A stretch of DNA of 64,000 nucleotides from Hymenobacter negativus. Its GTDB lineage: Bacteria; Bacteroidota; Bacteroidia; Cytophagales; Hymenobacteraceae. The DNA lies in assembly GCF_016056375.1 (NCBI RefSeq), contig NZ_JAEDAE010000001.1, forward strand, positions 682,001 through 746,000, in the 5' to 3' direction. The first letter of the stretch is position 1; each line of letters opens with the position of its first letter. The position numbers and the translations under genes were made by a program. Below, piece by piece: positions 44,101 to 51,944 of this stretch. Below the pieces are notes generated by a model. The model was not told the DNA's origin. It searched no databases and worked only from the letters and a program-made list of their open reading frames with translations.

Positions 44101-44744
44101 ACGGCACCCTCGCCGACCAGTACCGCATGCACCAGGAACTGGCCGTGCTCGTCAACCAAGAATTTTACCAGGGTCAGCTGCGCTGCCCGCTGCCCTGGCA
44201 GGCGGCCCCGCTCGACCGCGCCGCCTGGCCCGCGGCGGCCGATGATTTCACGGCCGCACTGCGCCGCCAACGGGTGGTTTTTGTGCCCACCCAGCGCCAG
44301 CCCGAGGATTTGTCCATGAAGGAATCGGCGCAGGAAGCCGAGCTGGCAGCCCGGGCTGCTGCCTACGTGGCCCAGGGTTTCGGCCCCGCTTTCAACCCCG
44401 AAACCACCCTCGGCGTCATTGCCAGCTACCGCAATCAGGCGGCCCGCATCCGCGCCCGGCTGGCCCAGCTGGCCCGCGAGCTGAGTTTACCCGCACTGGC
44501 CCAGGTCAGCGTCGATACCGTAGAGCGCTACCAGGGCAGCCAGCGCGAGGTCATCATCGTGAGCTTTTGCTGCCACCACGAGCACCAGCTGGAACTCATG
44601 GTGTCGCCCGATGAAACCGGGCAGGTCGACCGTAAGCTCAACGTGGCCCTTACCCGCGCCCGCCAGCAGCTGGTGCTGCTCGGCAACGTGGAAATGCTGA
44701 GCCGCGCCCCCCACCACGCGGCCTTGCTGGCCCGGGTGCGGTAG
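41115..44744 (+). CDS. Nuclease-helicase: HEPN/DUF4145-like, PD-(D/E)xK and SF1 helicase domains
   Basis: A 1209-residue protein resembling DNA2-type nuclease-helicases. The N-terminal 105 residues (ALRLAANLVVHESYAGTRAE) resemble DUF4145/HEPN-like helical domains. Around 418-450 a RecB/Cas4-like nuclease is visible: GRLDLLHE (Asp), LIELKSS (Glu-x-Lys) and HAAQAQLYRLLL. The C-terminal half is an SF1 helicase: GPPGTGKT (802-809), AVVDEASQ, IGDHRQLPAVV, DQYRMHQEL, SVDTVERYQGSQ, LNVALTRARQQLVLLG. It should cut and unwind DNA during repair or defence. ATG 41115 (MPTRYYSR) is the start. Residues about 663-690 (RETAAASAPGETAG ...) are a low-complexity insert made of ACTCAGTCAC-like repeats. Confidence 0.88.
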   Translation: MPTRYYSRLAALAADPAAAPADQLPKLRKLLEAVLRDDCKAREAPFIDLNQAIGQAAYTHELPAALRQQLQALRLAANLVVHESYAGTRAEAAQGFAAVAALVLHLTGAAYAGPALPQPLVEAAAPTEPAEIAIDAGAHIPEAAASTTWRVRVLHADLATGALTVEMGAPADGRPAGPFALVLPAAYENVLPLAAALHPTLHLIGPVLLADGSVRARRVVLEPDYLISVTTIAECAQRDGTIPEWALLNAFLPDDISRPLVLGNLVNLLLDEEVSHAGRQEELKSQREATKKRQQLERLAKLAGHVVASADTGADETEEAPDSEQLTAKEFDLETFFKGRLFRSAPLSLSTLPEFQTRTGVPELLNDLRRHHRTLRETRALGFVAASRTGYQQEPLRLADCFLEPTFLSATYGLQGRLDLLHESSTGYDLIELKSSTKVPHAEPWTNHAAQAQLYRLLLESVFGADGETAGRGRTSILYSNAASGQPAVRRVDQDQDLIDRLLSARNQLVGTELQLARATGPRQTAHLLAPVLQPNLTALPPFGKAKAEKVANAWAAADPVERAYCLELARFAAREMRLTLLGDEARPGDAGGQAGLWLLPQARKYQNFSLLDDLELIEDHSGAPDDARNGLGPHLIFRRPAGGREVNFRAGDTLILYPRRRNTRETAAASAPGETAGNSLSHSAAQSLSVLDAQVVKVVLAEDLGADGRVVLSVRNRRMAPRYLLGHSHWALEPDTYDTFRREWAGLSSFLGLSPERRKRLLARTGPREPEGWNPAAAPATTAPEVVARALAAPDWFVLCGPPGTGKTRSVLRELAVNLYKQDKQVLLAAYTNRAVDEICEQLVEAKLPFIRVGSRLGTSPQYRPYLLDAMIADCASRQTVRARLTGTPFYVGTVASLLGKPELFMLKQFDVAVVDEASQVLESPMLALLAKVKKFILIGDHRQLPAVVAQEPETSAVAPEVADLLRENLGLTNLRNSYFERLFRRAEAHWPHAHGTLADQYRMHQELAVLVNQEFYQGQLRCPLPWQAAPLDRAAWPAAADDFTAALRRQRVVFVPTQRQPEDLSMKESAQEAELAARAAAYVAQGFGPAFNPETTLGVIASYRNQAARIRARLAQLARELSLPALAQVSVDTVERYQGSQREVIIVSFCCHHEHQLELMVSPDETGQVDRKLNVALTRARQQLVLLGNVEMLSRAPHHAALLARVR

Positions 44745-44776
44745 CGCCGCTCCGCGTTATTGGCTGATAAACTGTT

Positions 44777-45697
44777 CTACTTTATATCCACCACTTCTAC
44801 CTCGAAGCGCAGGGCCGAATTGGGAGTGATGCCGCCGGAAGAACCCTGCACGCCATAAGCCAGCGCCGAAGGCAGCATCAGCTCGGCCTTGTCGCCTTTG
44901 TGCATCAGGGCAATGCCTTCTTCGAAGCCCGTAATGAGCTGGCCGCGGCCAAACGTGAAGCTTATCGGTGCATTGTTGTGCAGGGAAGAGGCATCGAACA
45001 CGGTGCCGGTCGCATCAAATAAGTGCCCGGTGTAGAGCACCGTTACCGTATTCCCGATGGCCGGCCGCACGGCGCTGGCATTGGTGGTTACGGGCAGAAA
45101 GTACAGCCCGGAGGCTTGTTTCTGAGCCGTGGTAATGCTTTTGGTGCCCAGGTAAGTCGTAATCAGGTTGTCATCATACGTTGGCACGTCCACTACTTCC
45201 ACCTCGAAGCGCAGCACCGAATTGGCCGGAATGCTGCCCACCGCCTTCGTGCCGTAGCCCAGCGCGGAAGGCAGCAGGAATTCGGCCTTATCCCCCACGT
45301 GCATCAGCGAAACCCCTTCGTCGAAGCCCGCAATTATTTGGTTCGCCCCCGGCACGAAGGTCAACAGCGGGTTGGTGTGCTTGGCGGAAGCATCGAACAC
45401 CGTGCCGGCCGCATCCAGCAAATGGCCGGTGTAGAGCACCGCTACCGAAGTGCCGGCAGTCACTTTAGGCGCATTGGCGTTTGTTCTGACCGGAATGAAC
45501 TGTAAGCCGGATGGCTGCTTCTGAGACGTGGTAATGTTGTTGGCCGCCAGATAATTCGTAATAGTTTCCTGGTCAACCGCGCTGTAGTCCGCTATTTCGG
45601 GGTCGTCCTTCTTGCAGGCGGTGGTAAACAGGCCAGCGGAGGCCAGCAGGGTCAGCAGAAACAAGCGCGTGAGCGCGGCGGAAAAATAAGATTTCAT
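44777..45697 (-). CDS. Lipoprotein with two FKBP-type peptidyl-prolyl isomerase domains
   Basis: A 306-residue envelope lipoprotein. ATG 45697 (MKSYFSAAL) gives a signal peptide with lipobox FTTAC, Cys28. Two FKBP domains follow, about 55-170 and 180-306, each with the pattern VLYTGHL..A.GTVFDAS, GFDEG or GFEEG, GDKAE, LPSALGYG and LRFEVEVVD. FKBPs isomerise Xaa-Pro bonds and help fold exported proteins. The two domains are similar enough to indicate an internal duplication. Each domain is preceded by a short ITTYLGTKSITTAQKQASGL type segment. It is convergent with the nuclease-helicase gene, 32 bp apart. Confidence 0.92.
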   Translation of the reverse strand: MKSYFSAALTRLFLLTLLASAGLFTTACKKDDPEIADYSAVDQETITNYLAANNITTSQKQPSGLQFIPVRTNANAPKVTAGTSVAVLYTGHLLDAAGTVFDASAKHTNPLLTFVPGANQIIAGFDEGVSLMHVGDKAEFLLPSALGYGTKAVGSIPANSVLRFEVEVVDVPTYDDNLITTYLGTKSITTAQKQASGLYFLPVTTNASAVRPAIGNTVTVLYTGHLFDATGTVFDASSLHNNAPISFTFGRGQLITGFEEGIALMHKGDKAELMLPSALAYGVQGSSGGITPNSALRFEVEVVDIK

Positions 45698-45751
45698 AGG
45701 CTGGATTTTGGAGTAAAAATAGGGCATTGTGGCCGGCAGAACATGAATTTG

Positions 45752-46183
45752 CTATCCGGCGTTCGCGGTTTTCCCCTGGTCAAGCGCGCTTGTCCCGAAA
45801 ATCTTCCTCGAGCGGATTGCGCCCAAACCTGCCTCAATGCCCAGCACCAGCCCAATGCCCAGCGTGTAGGCCAGCATATCAACCCACTCAAACCGGCTAC
45901 CCAGCACAATGCGCGCCACCCGCGAATGCTGCCAGCCCAGCCAGCTCAACAGGTGTACATATTGCAAGGCCTCAATCAGATAAGCCGTGAGCAATACGCC
46001 GAGGGCCACTTTCACCGGGGCTGTCTTCAGCAAGCCCAGGGCAAGGCAATAGAGGAAGATAGTGGCCAGAAAATCGCCGGCGTAGGGCCTAATAATTTTA
46101 TCGTGTACGAAAAGGGCGATGAATACTTCCAGCAGAAATAATAAGCTGGCCGCCAGTAAATACCGTTTGCGAATCCGAATCAT
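45752..46183 (-). CDS. DUF2809 family membrane protein
   Basis: A 143-residue integral membrane protein with four predicted helices: LLAASLLFLLEVFIALFV, FLATIFLYCLALGLL, VALGVLLTAYLIEALQ and VDMLAYTLGIGLVLGIEAG. The short loop HDKIIRPYAGDFLAT and the segment FEWVDMLAYTLG are typical of DUF2809. Function is unknown; the fold is small and has conserved Arg and Asp residues in the loops. ATG 46183 is the start. It follows the MpaB-like gene by 27 bp on the same strand and is probably co-transcribed. Confidence 0.8.
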   Translation of the reverse strand: MIRIRKRYLLAASLLFLLEVFIALFVHDKIIRPYAGDFLATIFLYCLALGLLKTAPVKVALGVLLTAYLIEALQYVHLLSWLGWQHSRVARIVLGSRFEWVDMLAYTLGIGLVLGIEAGLGAIRSRKIFGTSALDQGKTANAG

Positions 46184-46210
46184 GCGACGATTAAAGCCCG
46201 GCGTGGGTAA

Positions 46211-47035
46211 TCAGCTTTGATGCATGGGGCACTGGCGGGCCGGCGCAAATGCCTTAGCTGGTTCGGCCGGTCCGGACGGAGCCAAATCCAGGGCCTGAAT
46301 CCGAGCCCGGTATTCCGTCGGCAGCATGGCATTCTTCGCCGACTGGCTCGCCTGCCAGTGCCGCGTCAGACGGTAAAAAAACACGGCCGGGCTTATGAAA
46401 GCACCAACTGGCAATTGCAAAAGCTGCCGCACCCGGGCCGGCACCACCAGCCCCTGCACCATGCGCAGCAGTCGGTAGCGTGGCCCGCCCAAATGCCGTC
46501 GGTATTGCACGTACAAATCGTCGGTGTAAGAACTCACGGCCATGTCCTGGTTCAGGTGCTGCTCACGCGCGACCTGCCATTTGGAGTAGGAGGCCGGCAA
46601 TTCAGGAATGCCCATGCGGTGACCCACGCGGTAAAACACGTCCACAATTTCCTCGCGCTCGGCATCGGTCAGGGGTCGTTCCAGCACCTCAAACGCCCGC
46701 ATGGAGTAACCGATGAGCATGAACAGCACGTCGCGGTAGGCCCAGGCCGGAATGGCGCGCCCACGCCTGGCCTCCACCGCCGCGTGAATAGCGGCAATGC
46801 TGTCAATGGCCCGCTCGGCCCCGGCGCGGTCGGCAAACAAGATGCGCCGGGCGTAGTCCACCGTGGAGAAGAGCCGCGCCAGCGGGTCGGCGGGCAGGCG
46901 GCCGGTGAAATAGAGCCAGTCCACGGCTTTATTGAGCGCAAACTCGGCCGCTGCCCCGGCAAAGATGAACAGCACCGTATCGGAGGTGCCCCAGATGCGG
47001 CGCACAATGGAATTGGGCGGCACGAAGTATTGCAT
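46211..47035 (-). CDS. MpaB-like (DUF2236) oxygenase family protein
   Basis: A 274-residue helical protein of the DUF2236/MpaB family, haem-binding-type oxygenases related to latex-clearing and mycophenolic-acid enzymes. Recognisable blocks are PPNSIVRRIWG at the start, YRDVLFMLIGYSMRAFEVL (about 111-129), YRVGHRMGIPELP and LNQDMAVSSYTDDLYVQYRR in the middle. His residues in these helices could be haem ligands, but I cannot assign them. ATG 47035 is used; a TTG at 47065 would overlap the -7 element. A GTTGGAA/TTCCAAC palindrome lies upstream and could be its operator. DUF2809 follows on the same strand. Confidence 0.75.
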   Translation of the reverse strand: MQYFVPPNSIVRRIWGTSDTVLFIFAGAAAEFALNKAVDWLYFTGRLPADPLARLFSTVDYARRILFADRAGAERAIDSIAAIHAAVEARRGRAIPAWAYRDVLFMLIGYSMRAFEVLERPLTDAEREEIVDVFYRVGHRMGIPELPASYSKWQVAREQHLNQDMAVSSYTDDLYVQYRRHLGGPRYRLLRMVQGLVVPARVRQLLQLPVGAFISPAVFFYRLTRHWQASQSAKNAMLPTEYRARIQALDLAPSGPAEPAKAFAPARQCPMHQS

Positions 47036-47062
47036 GACTTTTTTTCGAAGAACTTTGAGATG

Positions 47063-47070
47063 CAAAGTTA
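47063..47070 (-). promoter_or_regulatory. -7 element of the MpaB-like gene
   Basis: On the minus strand the octamer reads TAACTTTG, an exact TAnnTTTG match, 27 nt before ATG 47035. No TTG at the usual distance is present; the GTTGGAA palindrome occupies that region. Confidence 0.5.
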
Positions 47071-47088
47071 AGTCATTTTTTCAGATAA

Positions 47089-47107
47089 GTTGGAATCAGG
47101 TTCCAAC
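47089..47107. promoter_or_regulatory. Operator-like palindrome between divergent genes
   Basis: GTTGGAA (47089-47095), a 5-nt spacer and TTCCAAC (47101-47107) form a perfect inverted repeat. It covers the expected -33 region of the MpaB-like gene and lies 25 nt before ATG 47133, so one regulator could control both. Confidence 0.45.
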
Positions 47108-47132
47108 CCGGTTTACCCGGTAGCTTTAGGGC

Positions 47133-47819
47133 ATGATGCCCCGGCTTGTACTGTTCTGCTTGTTTCTGCTGGCCTACCAGTCGTCGGCCCAGGATTGGCC
47201 GCGCAATCCGAAAACCGGGAAAATAGAGTTCCGCGGGCTGCTGCCGTGGCCGCCCGGCGTTCGGACGGAAGCCAAGCGGCAAGCCAAAGTCCGACAGTGG
47301 TACCTGAAAGTGACGCCGTACACTGCTGAAAACCTGCGCCATTTCAGAGAGCTAAAACTTTCCGGCGCTCAGTTTCGCACCTACGCGGGTTTGCCAAATT
47401 CGGTGCTCTGGCTGTTTGGCGAGGAGGCCACCGGGCTTTTTGTTCTGTACAGCGTCAACCTGCAACCCACGCCGCGTGGTTTGCGGTGCGTTGTCTCGCA
47501 CGTGCGCTGGAATTCCGGCCGGGGGGTGACTCCGCACTGGGCCGGCGGTGAACTGCCGGAAGTGCCGTTGGAGCAGGTTGTCAACCGAAATGCCAGTTTG
47601 GCCTACACCATCGTGTCCTATCGGGATAAACAAAATTTGCCCTATTTCCAATCGGACGATGCCGCCGAGGGAGCAGTGGATTTGCTCAGGGCCGAGCAGA
47701 TTACACCTAAAGTTGATTCCGTTTACCGGAGCCTGTTGGCAAACATCACCAATTCACCCCAACAGGACGTTCTGGAGAACTTACGCCGGCGCCTGACTGC
47801 TGCGGTTAGTGGCTGGTAA
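47133..47819 (+). CDS. Secreted hypothetical protein (DUF4468-like start)
   Basis: A 228-residue exported protein. MMPRLVLFCLFLLAYQSSAQ is a clear signal peptide. The mature part begins DWPRNPKTGKIEFRGLLPW and resembles, distantly, the DUF4468 group of Bacteroidota periplasmic proteins; a second block is RGLRCVVSHVRWNSG. No catalytic motif is seen and there is no lipobox or sorting domain, so a periplasmic location is likely. Two ATG codons (47133, 47136) are available. The 3' end overlaps the convergent MMPL gene by 39 bp. Confidence 0.6.
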   Translation: MMPRLVLFCLFLLAYQSSAQDWPRNPKTGKIEFRGLLPWPPGVRTEAKRQAKVRQWYLKVTPYTAENLRHFRELKLSGAQFRTYAGLPNSVLWLFGEEATGLFVLYSVNLQPTPRGLRCVVSHVRWNSGRGVTPHWAGGELPEVPLEQVVNRNASLAYTIVSYRDKQNLPYFQSDDAAEGAVDLLRAEQITPKVDSVYRSLLANITNSPQQDVLENLRRRLTAAVSGW

Positions 47820-50105
47820 CGTTGCCGCCGCTTTCGGCCGCTTGTAGAAATACAGTATGAGCAGGGGCAGCAGCGTCAGCTCGGCCACCACGCCGAACAG
47901 CAGCGTGAGGCCAATGAGCAGGCCGACGTAGAACGTGCCGTCGAACTTCGAGAACAGCAGCGTGGAAAAGCCGCCCACCAGAATGAGCGAGGTGGTAATG
48001 ACGGCCTTACCGGCCAGCAGATACGTGTAGCGCACGGCCTTGAAAATATCTGGCTCCTTGCCCAGCGTAAGGCGCAGCTTGCTGATGAAGTGGATGGTAT
48101 CATCGACCGCGATGCCAAAGGCGATGGTGAAGATGATGCTGGTGCTCACCTTCATGTTCACGCCAGCCAGGCCCATCACGCCGGCCACGATGATGATGGG
48201 CAGCAGGTTGGGGATGAGTACCACCAGCGTCATGCGCAGGGATTTGAACAGCGCCAACACGATGAGTGTGACCATGGCCACGTCGATGGCCATGCCCTGA
48301 ATCATGTTCAGGGTCAGGTTTTCGTTGTTTTTGTCGATGAGGTTGGACGAGCCGGTGAGGCGGGTGCGGAGCACGGTGCTGTCGGTGCGGGTGCGCAGGT
48401 AGCGGCGCAGGGCGTCGTTCAGCTTATCGGCCCGAATGCTGCCTACGTCGGCCATCCGGCCGGTGAGGCGGCCGGCCGAGCCATCGGGCAGAGCCAGGGC
48501 GCTGAACTCGGGCTTTTTGCGGAACTGGCGGAGCTTGCCGCGCAGGCTGCGCATTTCCAGTGTGTAGGCGGGCAAGCGGTAGTCGGCCAGGCCGCCGCCG
48601 TGCAGGGCCTTGCGCACCGATTTCACCAGCGTGACGGGCGAGGCGGCGAAGCGCAGGCCATACGTATTTGCCAGATATGCTTCGATTTGCTCGGTCTGGC
48701 GCAGCACGGCCAGGTCGTAAATGTCGCGCCCGCCGGCAGGTTTCAGCTCCAGTTCAAAAGGCCGCACGCCGGCAAACTGCCGGTCGAAGAAGGCAAAATC
48801 CTGTCGCACGGGGTCACTTTTCGACAAATCATCGAGCAGCGAGGAATTGATGTGCACCCGCGTAGCCAGCCCGATGGATGCCGCCAGCACCAGCCCGCTC
48901 ACGGTAAAAATCAGCCGCCGCCGCACCAGAACCTGCCGAAACAGGCGGCCGAGCACGCCGTCCCAGCTGTGGCCCTGGCGGCGCGGCTCGCGCATCTGGG
49001 GCTTGCCCAGTAGCACCAGCATGGCCGGCAGCAGCGTGAAGCTGAGCACAAACGCCAGAATAACGGCAATGCCCGTGAACAGCCCGAAGTTGTGAATGGG
49101 CCGGATAGTACTCGTCATCAGCGTGAAAAAGCCCAGGCTCGTGGTGAGCGCCGACAGCCCCGACCCAAACCCCGACTCCTTGATGGTGACGCGCAGCGCG
49201 TCCCGCTTGCTGGCCCCGTAGCCCAACTCGCTCACGTAGCGGCTGATGATGTGAATGGTATCGCTCATGCCTACCACAAACAGCATGAGCGGCAGCAGGG
49301 CCGTCATCAAATCGATGCTCACCCCGAACGCGGCCATGATGCCCAGCCCCCACAAGATGGCCCCCAGCACCACCACCAGCGGCAGCACCACGCCCCACCA
49401 CGTTCGAAACGTGAGCCACAGCAGTCCCGTTACGAGCAGCACCGACAGCGACATGAACACCACCAATTCCCACTTAAGCCGGTCCACAAACACGGACTGC
49501 GCCACGATGCGGCCCGCGAAATGCATCCGCTCCTCCGGAATGTGCAGGCGGGCCAGGCCACCGCGCAGGGCCGTAAACAGCGAGTCGCCGGGCGGCTTTT
49601 CGAGGTCGGGTGTGAGCTGGAGCACCAGCGCCAGAGCGCGGGCATCAGGGCTGAACACGTTGCCCGTGAGGCCGGGCGTGCGGTATATCAGCGTGGAGTC
49701 GGCAGCGCGGCGGGCGGGGTCGGCGCGGTAGGTGGCCGGGTGCAGGTAGGGGAGGCTGAACACGCCTAGGCCCTCAACCACGGTGTTGGCCAGCGTGGTG
49801 GGCGAGGTGACGTGCCGCACGTTCTTTAGCCGCTTGGCTAAGTGCGTCAGCGAGTCGATTTGGGCCAGGAAGGCGGGGTCGAACACGGTGCGGCCGGCCG
49901 GGGCTTCCACGCCCAGCAGCAGGTAGTCGTTGTCGTTGCCGAAGCGCTGGGTGTAGCCCTGGTAATAGTCCAGGTCGGGGTCGCCGGCGGGGTAGAAGTC
50001 GTTGAAATTGTAGTTGAACCGCAGCTGCGCCACGAAAAAGGCGCTCAGGGCGGTGAGCAGGCCCAGCACGAGCAGGGTGGTATGGGCGTAGCGACGTAGG
50101 GACAT
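47781..50105 (-). CDS. MMPL/RND-family exporter
   Basis: A 774-residue inner-membrane protein of the RND superfamily (hydrophobe/MMPL type). It has the duplicated 1+5 helix layout: helix 1 at TTLLVLGLLTALSAFFV, a long periplasmic loop (about 30-215), a five-helix bundle (ELVVFMSLSVLLVTGLLWLT on), then the second half from about 390 with the same pattern. The motifs LMTALLPLMLFVVGMSDTIH and STSIIFTIAFGIAVDDTIH, with conserved Asp, carry protons. Such proteins export lipids, sterol- or hopanoid-like compounds or drugs; the substrate is unknown. No membrane-fusion or outer-membrane partner is adjacent. ATG 50105 is the start. Confidence 0.9.
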   Translation of the reverse strand: MSLRRYAHTTLLVLGLLTALSAFFVAQLRFNYNFNDFYPAGDPDLDYYQGYTQRFGNDNDYLLLGVEAPAGRTVFDPAFLAQIDSLTHLAKRLKNVRHVTSPTTLANTVVEGLGVFSLPYLHPATYRADPARRAADSTLIYRTPGLTGNVFSPDARALALVLQLTPDLEKPPGDSLFTALRGGLARLHIPEERMHFAGRIVAQSVFVDRLKWELVVFMSLSVLLVTGLLWLTFRTWWGVVLPLVVVLGAILWGLGIMAAFGVSIDLMTALLPLMLFVVGMSDTIHIISRYVSELGYGASKRDALRVTIKESGFGSGLSALTTSLGFFTLMTSTIRPIHNFGLFTGIAVILAFVLSFTLLPAMLVLLGKPQMREPRRQGHSWDGVLGRLFRQVLVRRRLIFTVSGLVLAASIGLATRVHINSSLLDDLSKSDPVRQDFAFFDRQFAGVRPFELELKPAGGRDIYDLAVLRQTEQIEAYLANTYGLRFAASPVTLVKSVRKALHGGGLADYRLPAYTLEMRSLRGKLRQFRKKPEFSALALPDGSAGRLTGRMADVGSIRADKLNDALRRYLRTRTDSTVLRTRLTGSSNLIDKNNENLTLNMIQGMAIDVAMVTLIVLALFKSLRMTLVVLIPNLLPIIIVAGVMGLAGVNMKVSTSIIFTIAFGIAVDDTIHFISKLRLTLGKEPDIFKAVRYTYLLAGKAVITTSLILVGGFSTLLFSKFDGTFYVGLLIGLTLLFGVVAELTLLPLLILYFYKRPKAAATLPATNRSSQAPA

Positions 50106-50433
50106 AAGAGAGCGGGCACGGACACGGCCGCAACGGCCGCCTAATCATTTCTGCAGCGCCGGCCGCACTGCCGAACCGTAGCCCGGCCGTGCAAGCGTCG
50201 CAGCTACCAGCAACGCCCCGGTTTCGGCAATTGTTTCGGTTTCCACGTCTTATTAAAACGCAATGCCGGTTCATTTCCGGCGGACTGCATCGGCCATTCG
50301 GGCGCGCTGGTGTTACTTTTCACACAAGGACTTTGACTTATTGTAGCAGGAGCAAATTGGGCGCAAATACCGGCCTTGGTAGGCCCATCTTTGTGGTTTC
50401 GTTGCCCCACAAATTTTTGCCTTTATAGCAGCT
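50106..50433. other. Divergent intergenic region MMPL exporter / ankyrin protein
   Basis: These 328 bp hold no gene I can support. A CATCTTTG at 50386-50393 is one base off the -7 consensus for the plus strand, but no TTG lies at the usual distance. No repeat or hairpin of note was seen. Confidence 0.45.
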
Positions 50434-50892
50434 ATGAGAAGAACATTATTCCTTACTGTTGCCCTTTTTAGTTTCGTTTTTGCCACCCATGCCCAAACCC
50501 CCGCGCCGGCCCAGGCCCTGAAAAAAGCCATTCTGAAAAATGATGCCGCCGCTGCCGAAGCGCTGCTCGCCGCCGGGACCAATCCGAATGCCGTGATTGA
50601 AGTAGTGCCCGGCTTCGCTACCACCTACCTCATCACCGCCGCCACCAACAACAGCCTCCCGCTGGTGCAGCTGCTGCTCAGGAACAAGGCCCAGGTCAAC
50701 CAGCCCGATGCATTCAAAGGCACCGCCCTGATGGCCGCCGTCGGCAAGGGCAACAAGGCCCTAGTCGAGCTGCTGCTCAGCAGCGGAGCCGATGCCCGCG
50801 CCAAAGACGACGACGGCAAAGACGCCCTGGCGCTGGCCAAAGAAAGCGGCAACAAGGAAATCATCACGCTCCTGGAACAGAAGCTGAAATAA
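50434..50892 (+). CDS. Secreted ankyrin-repeat protein
   Basis: A 152-residue exported protein. The signal peptide ends FATHAQ (about 21). The mature part has about three and a half ankyrin repeats: AILKNDAAAAEALLAAGTNP, TYLITAATNNSLPLVQLLLR, TALMAAVGKGNKALVELLLS and DALALAKESGNKEIITLLEQ. Ankyrin repeats bind other proteins; the partner is unknown, and a periplasmic role is expected from the signal peptide. ATG 50434 directly precedes the signal peptide. The gene stands alone, with a small secreted-protein gene following 97 bp later on the same strand. Confidence 0.88.
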   Translation: MRRTLFLTVALFSFVFATHAQTPAPAQALKKAILKNDAAAAEALLAAGTNPNAVIEVVPGFATTYLITAATNNSLPLVQLLLRNKAQVNQPDAFKGTALMAAVGKGNKALVELLLSSGADARAKDDDGKDALALAKESGNKEIITLLEQKLK

Positions 50893-50989
50893 AGCGCCCG
50901 CCTGCCCATCAGAAAAGCGCCGCCTGCGTGTATCTTAGGGCCTGCTAACCGTTGTGTTGCTTTCATCCCCTCACCCCACTTCGTTTCCC

Positions 50990-51223
50990 ATGAAAAATAC
51001 CCTGCTCGCCCTCGCCCTGTTTGCCTTCGCCGGCACCACCGCTTTTGCCCACGACGGCCACGACAAAGACGGTAAAAAAGGCAAGAAAGAAGCCTGCACC
51101 AAAGACATGAAGGCTTCGTGCTCGAAAGACGGCATGGCCGCCGGCCACTCGTGCTGCATGAAAGGCGGCAAAACCGCCAGCGTGAAGCCCGCCGCCAAGC
51201 CCGAGGCTGCTACCAAGCTGTAA
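50990..51223 (+). CDS. Small secreted Lys/His/Cys-rich protein
   Basis: A 77-residue protein. The ATG at 50990 gives a signal peptide (MKNTLLALALFAFAG to TAFA, about 19), followed by HDGHDKDGKKGKKEAC and several Cys (four, including SCC) with many Lys. The Asp/His and Cys content suggests metal binding or an extracytoplasmic stress role, but no family is recognised. The C-terminus is Ala/Pro/Lys-rich (ASVKPAAKPEAA). An intrinsic terminator follows 31 bp after the stop. It is a compact single-gene unit between the ankyrin gene and a convergent AT-rich gene. Confidence 0.7.
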   Translation: MKNTLLALALFAFAGTTAFAHDGHDKDGKKGKKEACTKDMKASCSKDGMAAGHSCCMKGGKTASVKPAAKPEAATKL

Positions 51224-51254
51224 GTGCTCCGGCTTCGGCCGCTGCTGAGAAACC

Positions 51255-51290
51255 AAAAGCCGCTTCGGAAACGAGGCGGCTTTTTTTATT
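51255..51290 (+). terminator. Intrinsic terminator of the small secreted protein gene
   Basis: A 9-bp stem AAAAGCCGC (51255-51263) pairs with 51276-51284, and a T7 run follows (51281-51287). Confidence 0.85.
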
Positions 51291-51302
51291 ACTTAAATTC
51301 CA

Positions 51303-51908
51303 TTATTTGGTTTGCTGTGGATAATAAACTGTGATGGCTTGTGACAATTCCATCCCATCTTTCTCATACAACAACGTCAAGGTTGTTTCAAAAGCAGGTG
51401 AAGCAATATCAATGCACCACTTTGGGTCTATGGACGGAAACTGTCCGGCCATTTTACTATTAAATTGATACCATCCAGCCGTTTCTTCCGTCAGACGCAG
51501 CACCTTTTCAGCGCTGTGAATATCCATGCATATCAAATCAGTGGTAAATAAGTCTGCCTTATACCCAAAAATTGCTCGAATATCTTTCCAGTAGATGTGA
51601 ATATTTTGACTGTTCAATAACGCATCAAAACCACTTGTAGAATAAGTGAAATTGCCCAAATCATTATAGATGAAATTAAAGTCCTTTCTGGTTTCTGCTT
51701 TATGGCCTTCGGTACCTGTGAAAATACTTTTCTGCTTTAAGTTAAGCAAGGGGTAGGTTAAGACAAGCGCGCACAACCCAAAGAATATGAGTCCACTTGT
51801 GAAGTCAGTCCAATAGCAGGCAACTACAAGTAACCAACAAATGAGCGGCAGAAAAATGTGTTTTACTCGGCTTTTATAGTTTGCTAGCTGATGACGTTCA
51901 TTGCTCAT
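51303..51908 (-). CDS. AT-rich hypothetical membrane protein
   Basis: A 201-residue protein with two adjacent hydrophobic helices near the N-terminus (IFLPLICWLLVVACYW and LIFFGLCALVLTYPLL), then a soluble domain of about 140 residues (IYNDLGNFTYSTSGFDALLN, YWKDIRAIFGYKADLFTTDL). The second part looks like a PH-like or YcxB-type domain, but I do not recognise the family. Its base composition is clearly more AT-rich than the neighbours, which suggests transfer. ATG 51908 is preceded by a good -7 element (51945-51952). It is convergent with the small secreted protein gene and divergent from thyA. Confidence 0.65.
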   Translation of the reverse strand: MSNERHQLANYKSRVKHIFLPLICWLLVVACYWTDFTSGLIFFGLCALVLTYPLLNLKQKSIFTGTEGHKAETRKDFNFIYNDLGNFTYSTSGFDALLNSQNIHIYWKDIRAIFGYKADLFTTDLICMDIHSAEKVLRLTEETAGWYQFNSKMAGQFPSIDPKWCIDIASPAFETTLTLLYEKDGMELSQAITVYYPQQTK

Positions 51909-51944
51909 GTTTGAATAGCATTAGCGGATTAGACTACGTTCTTA

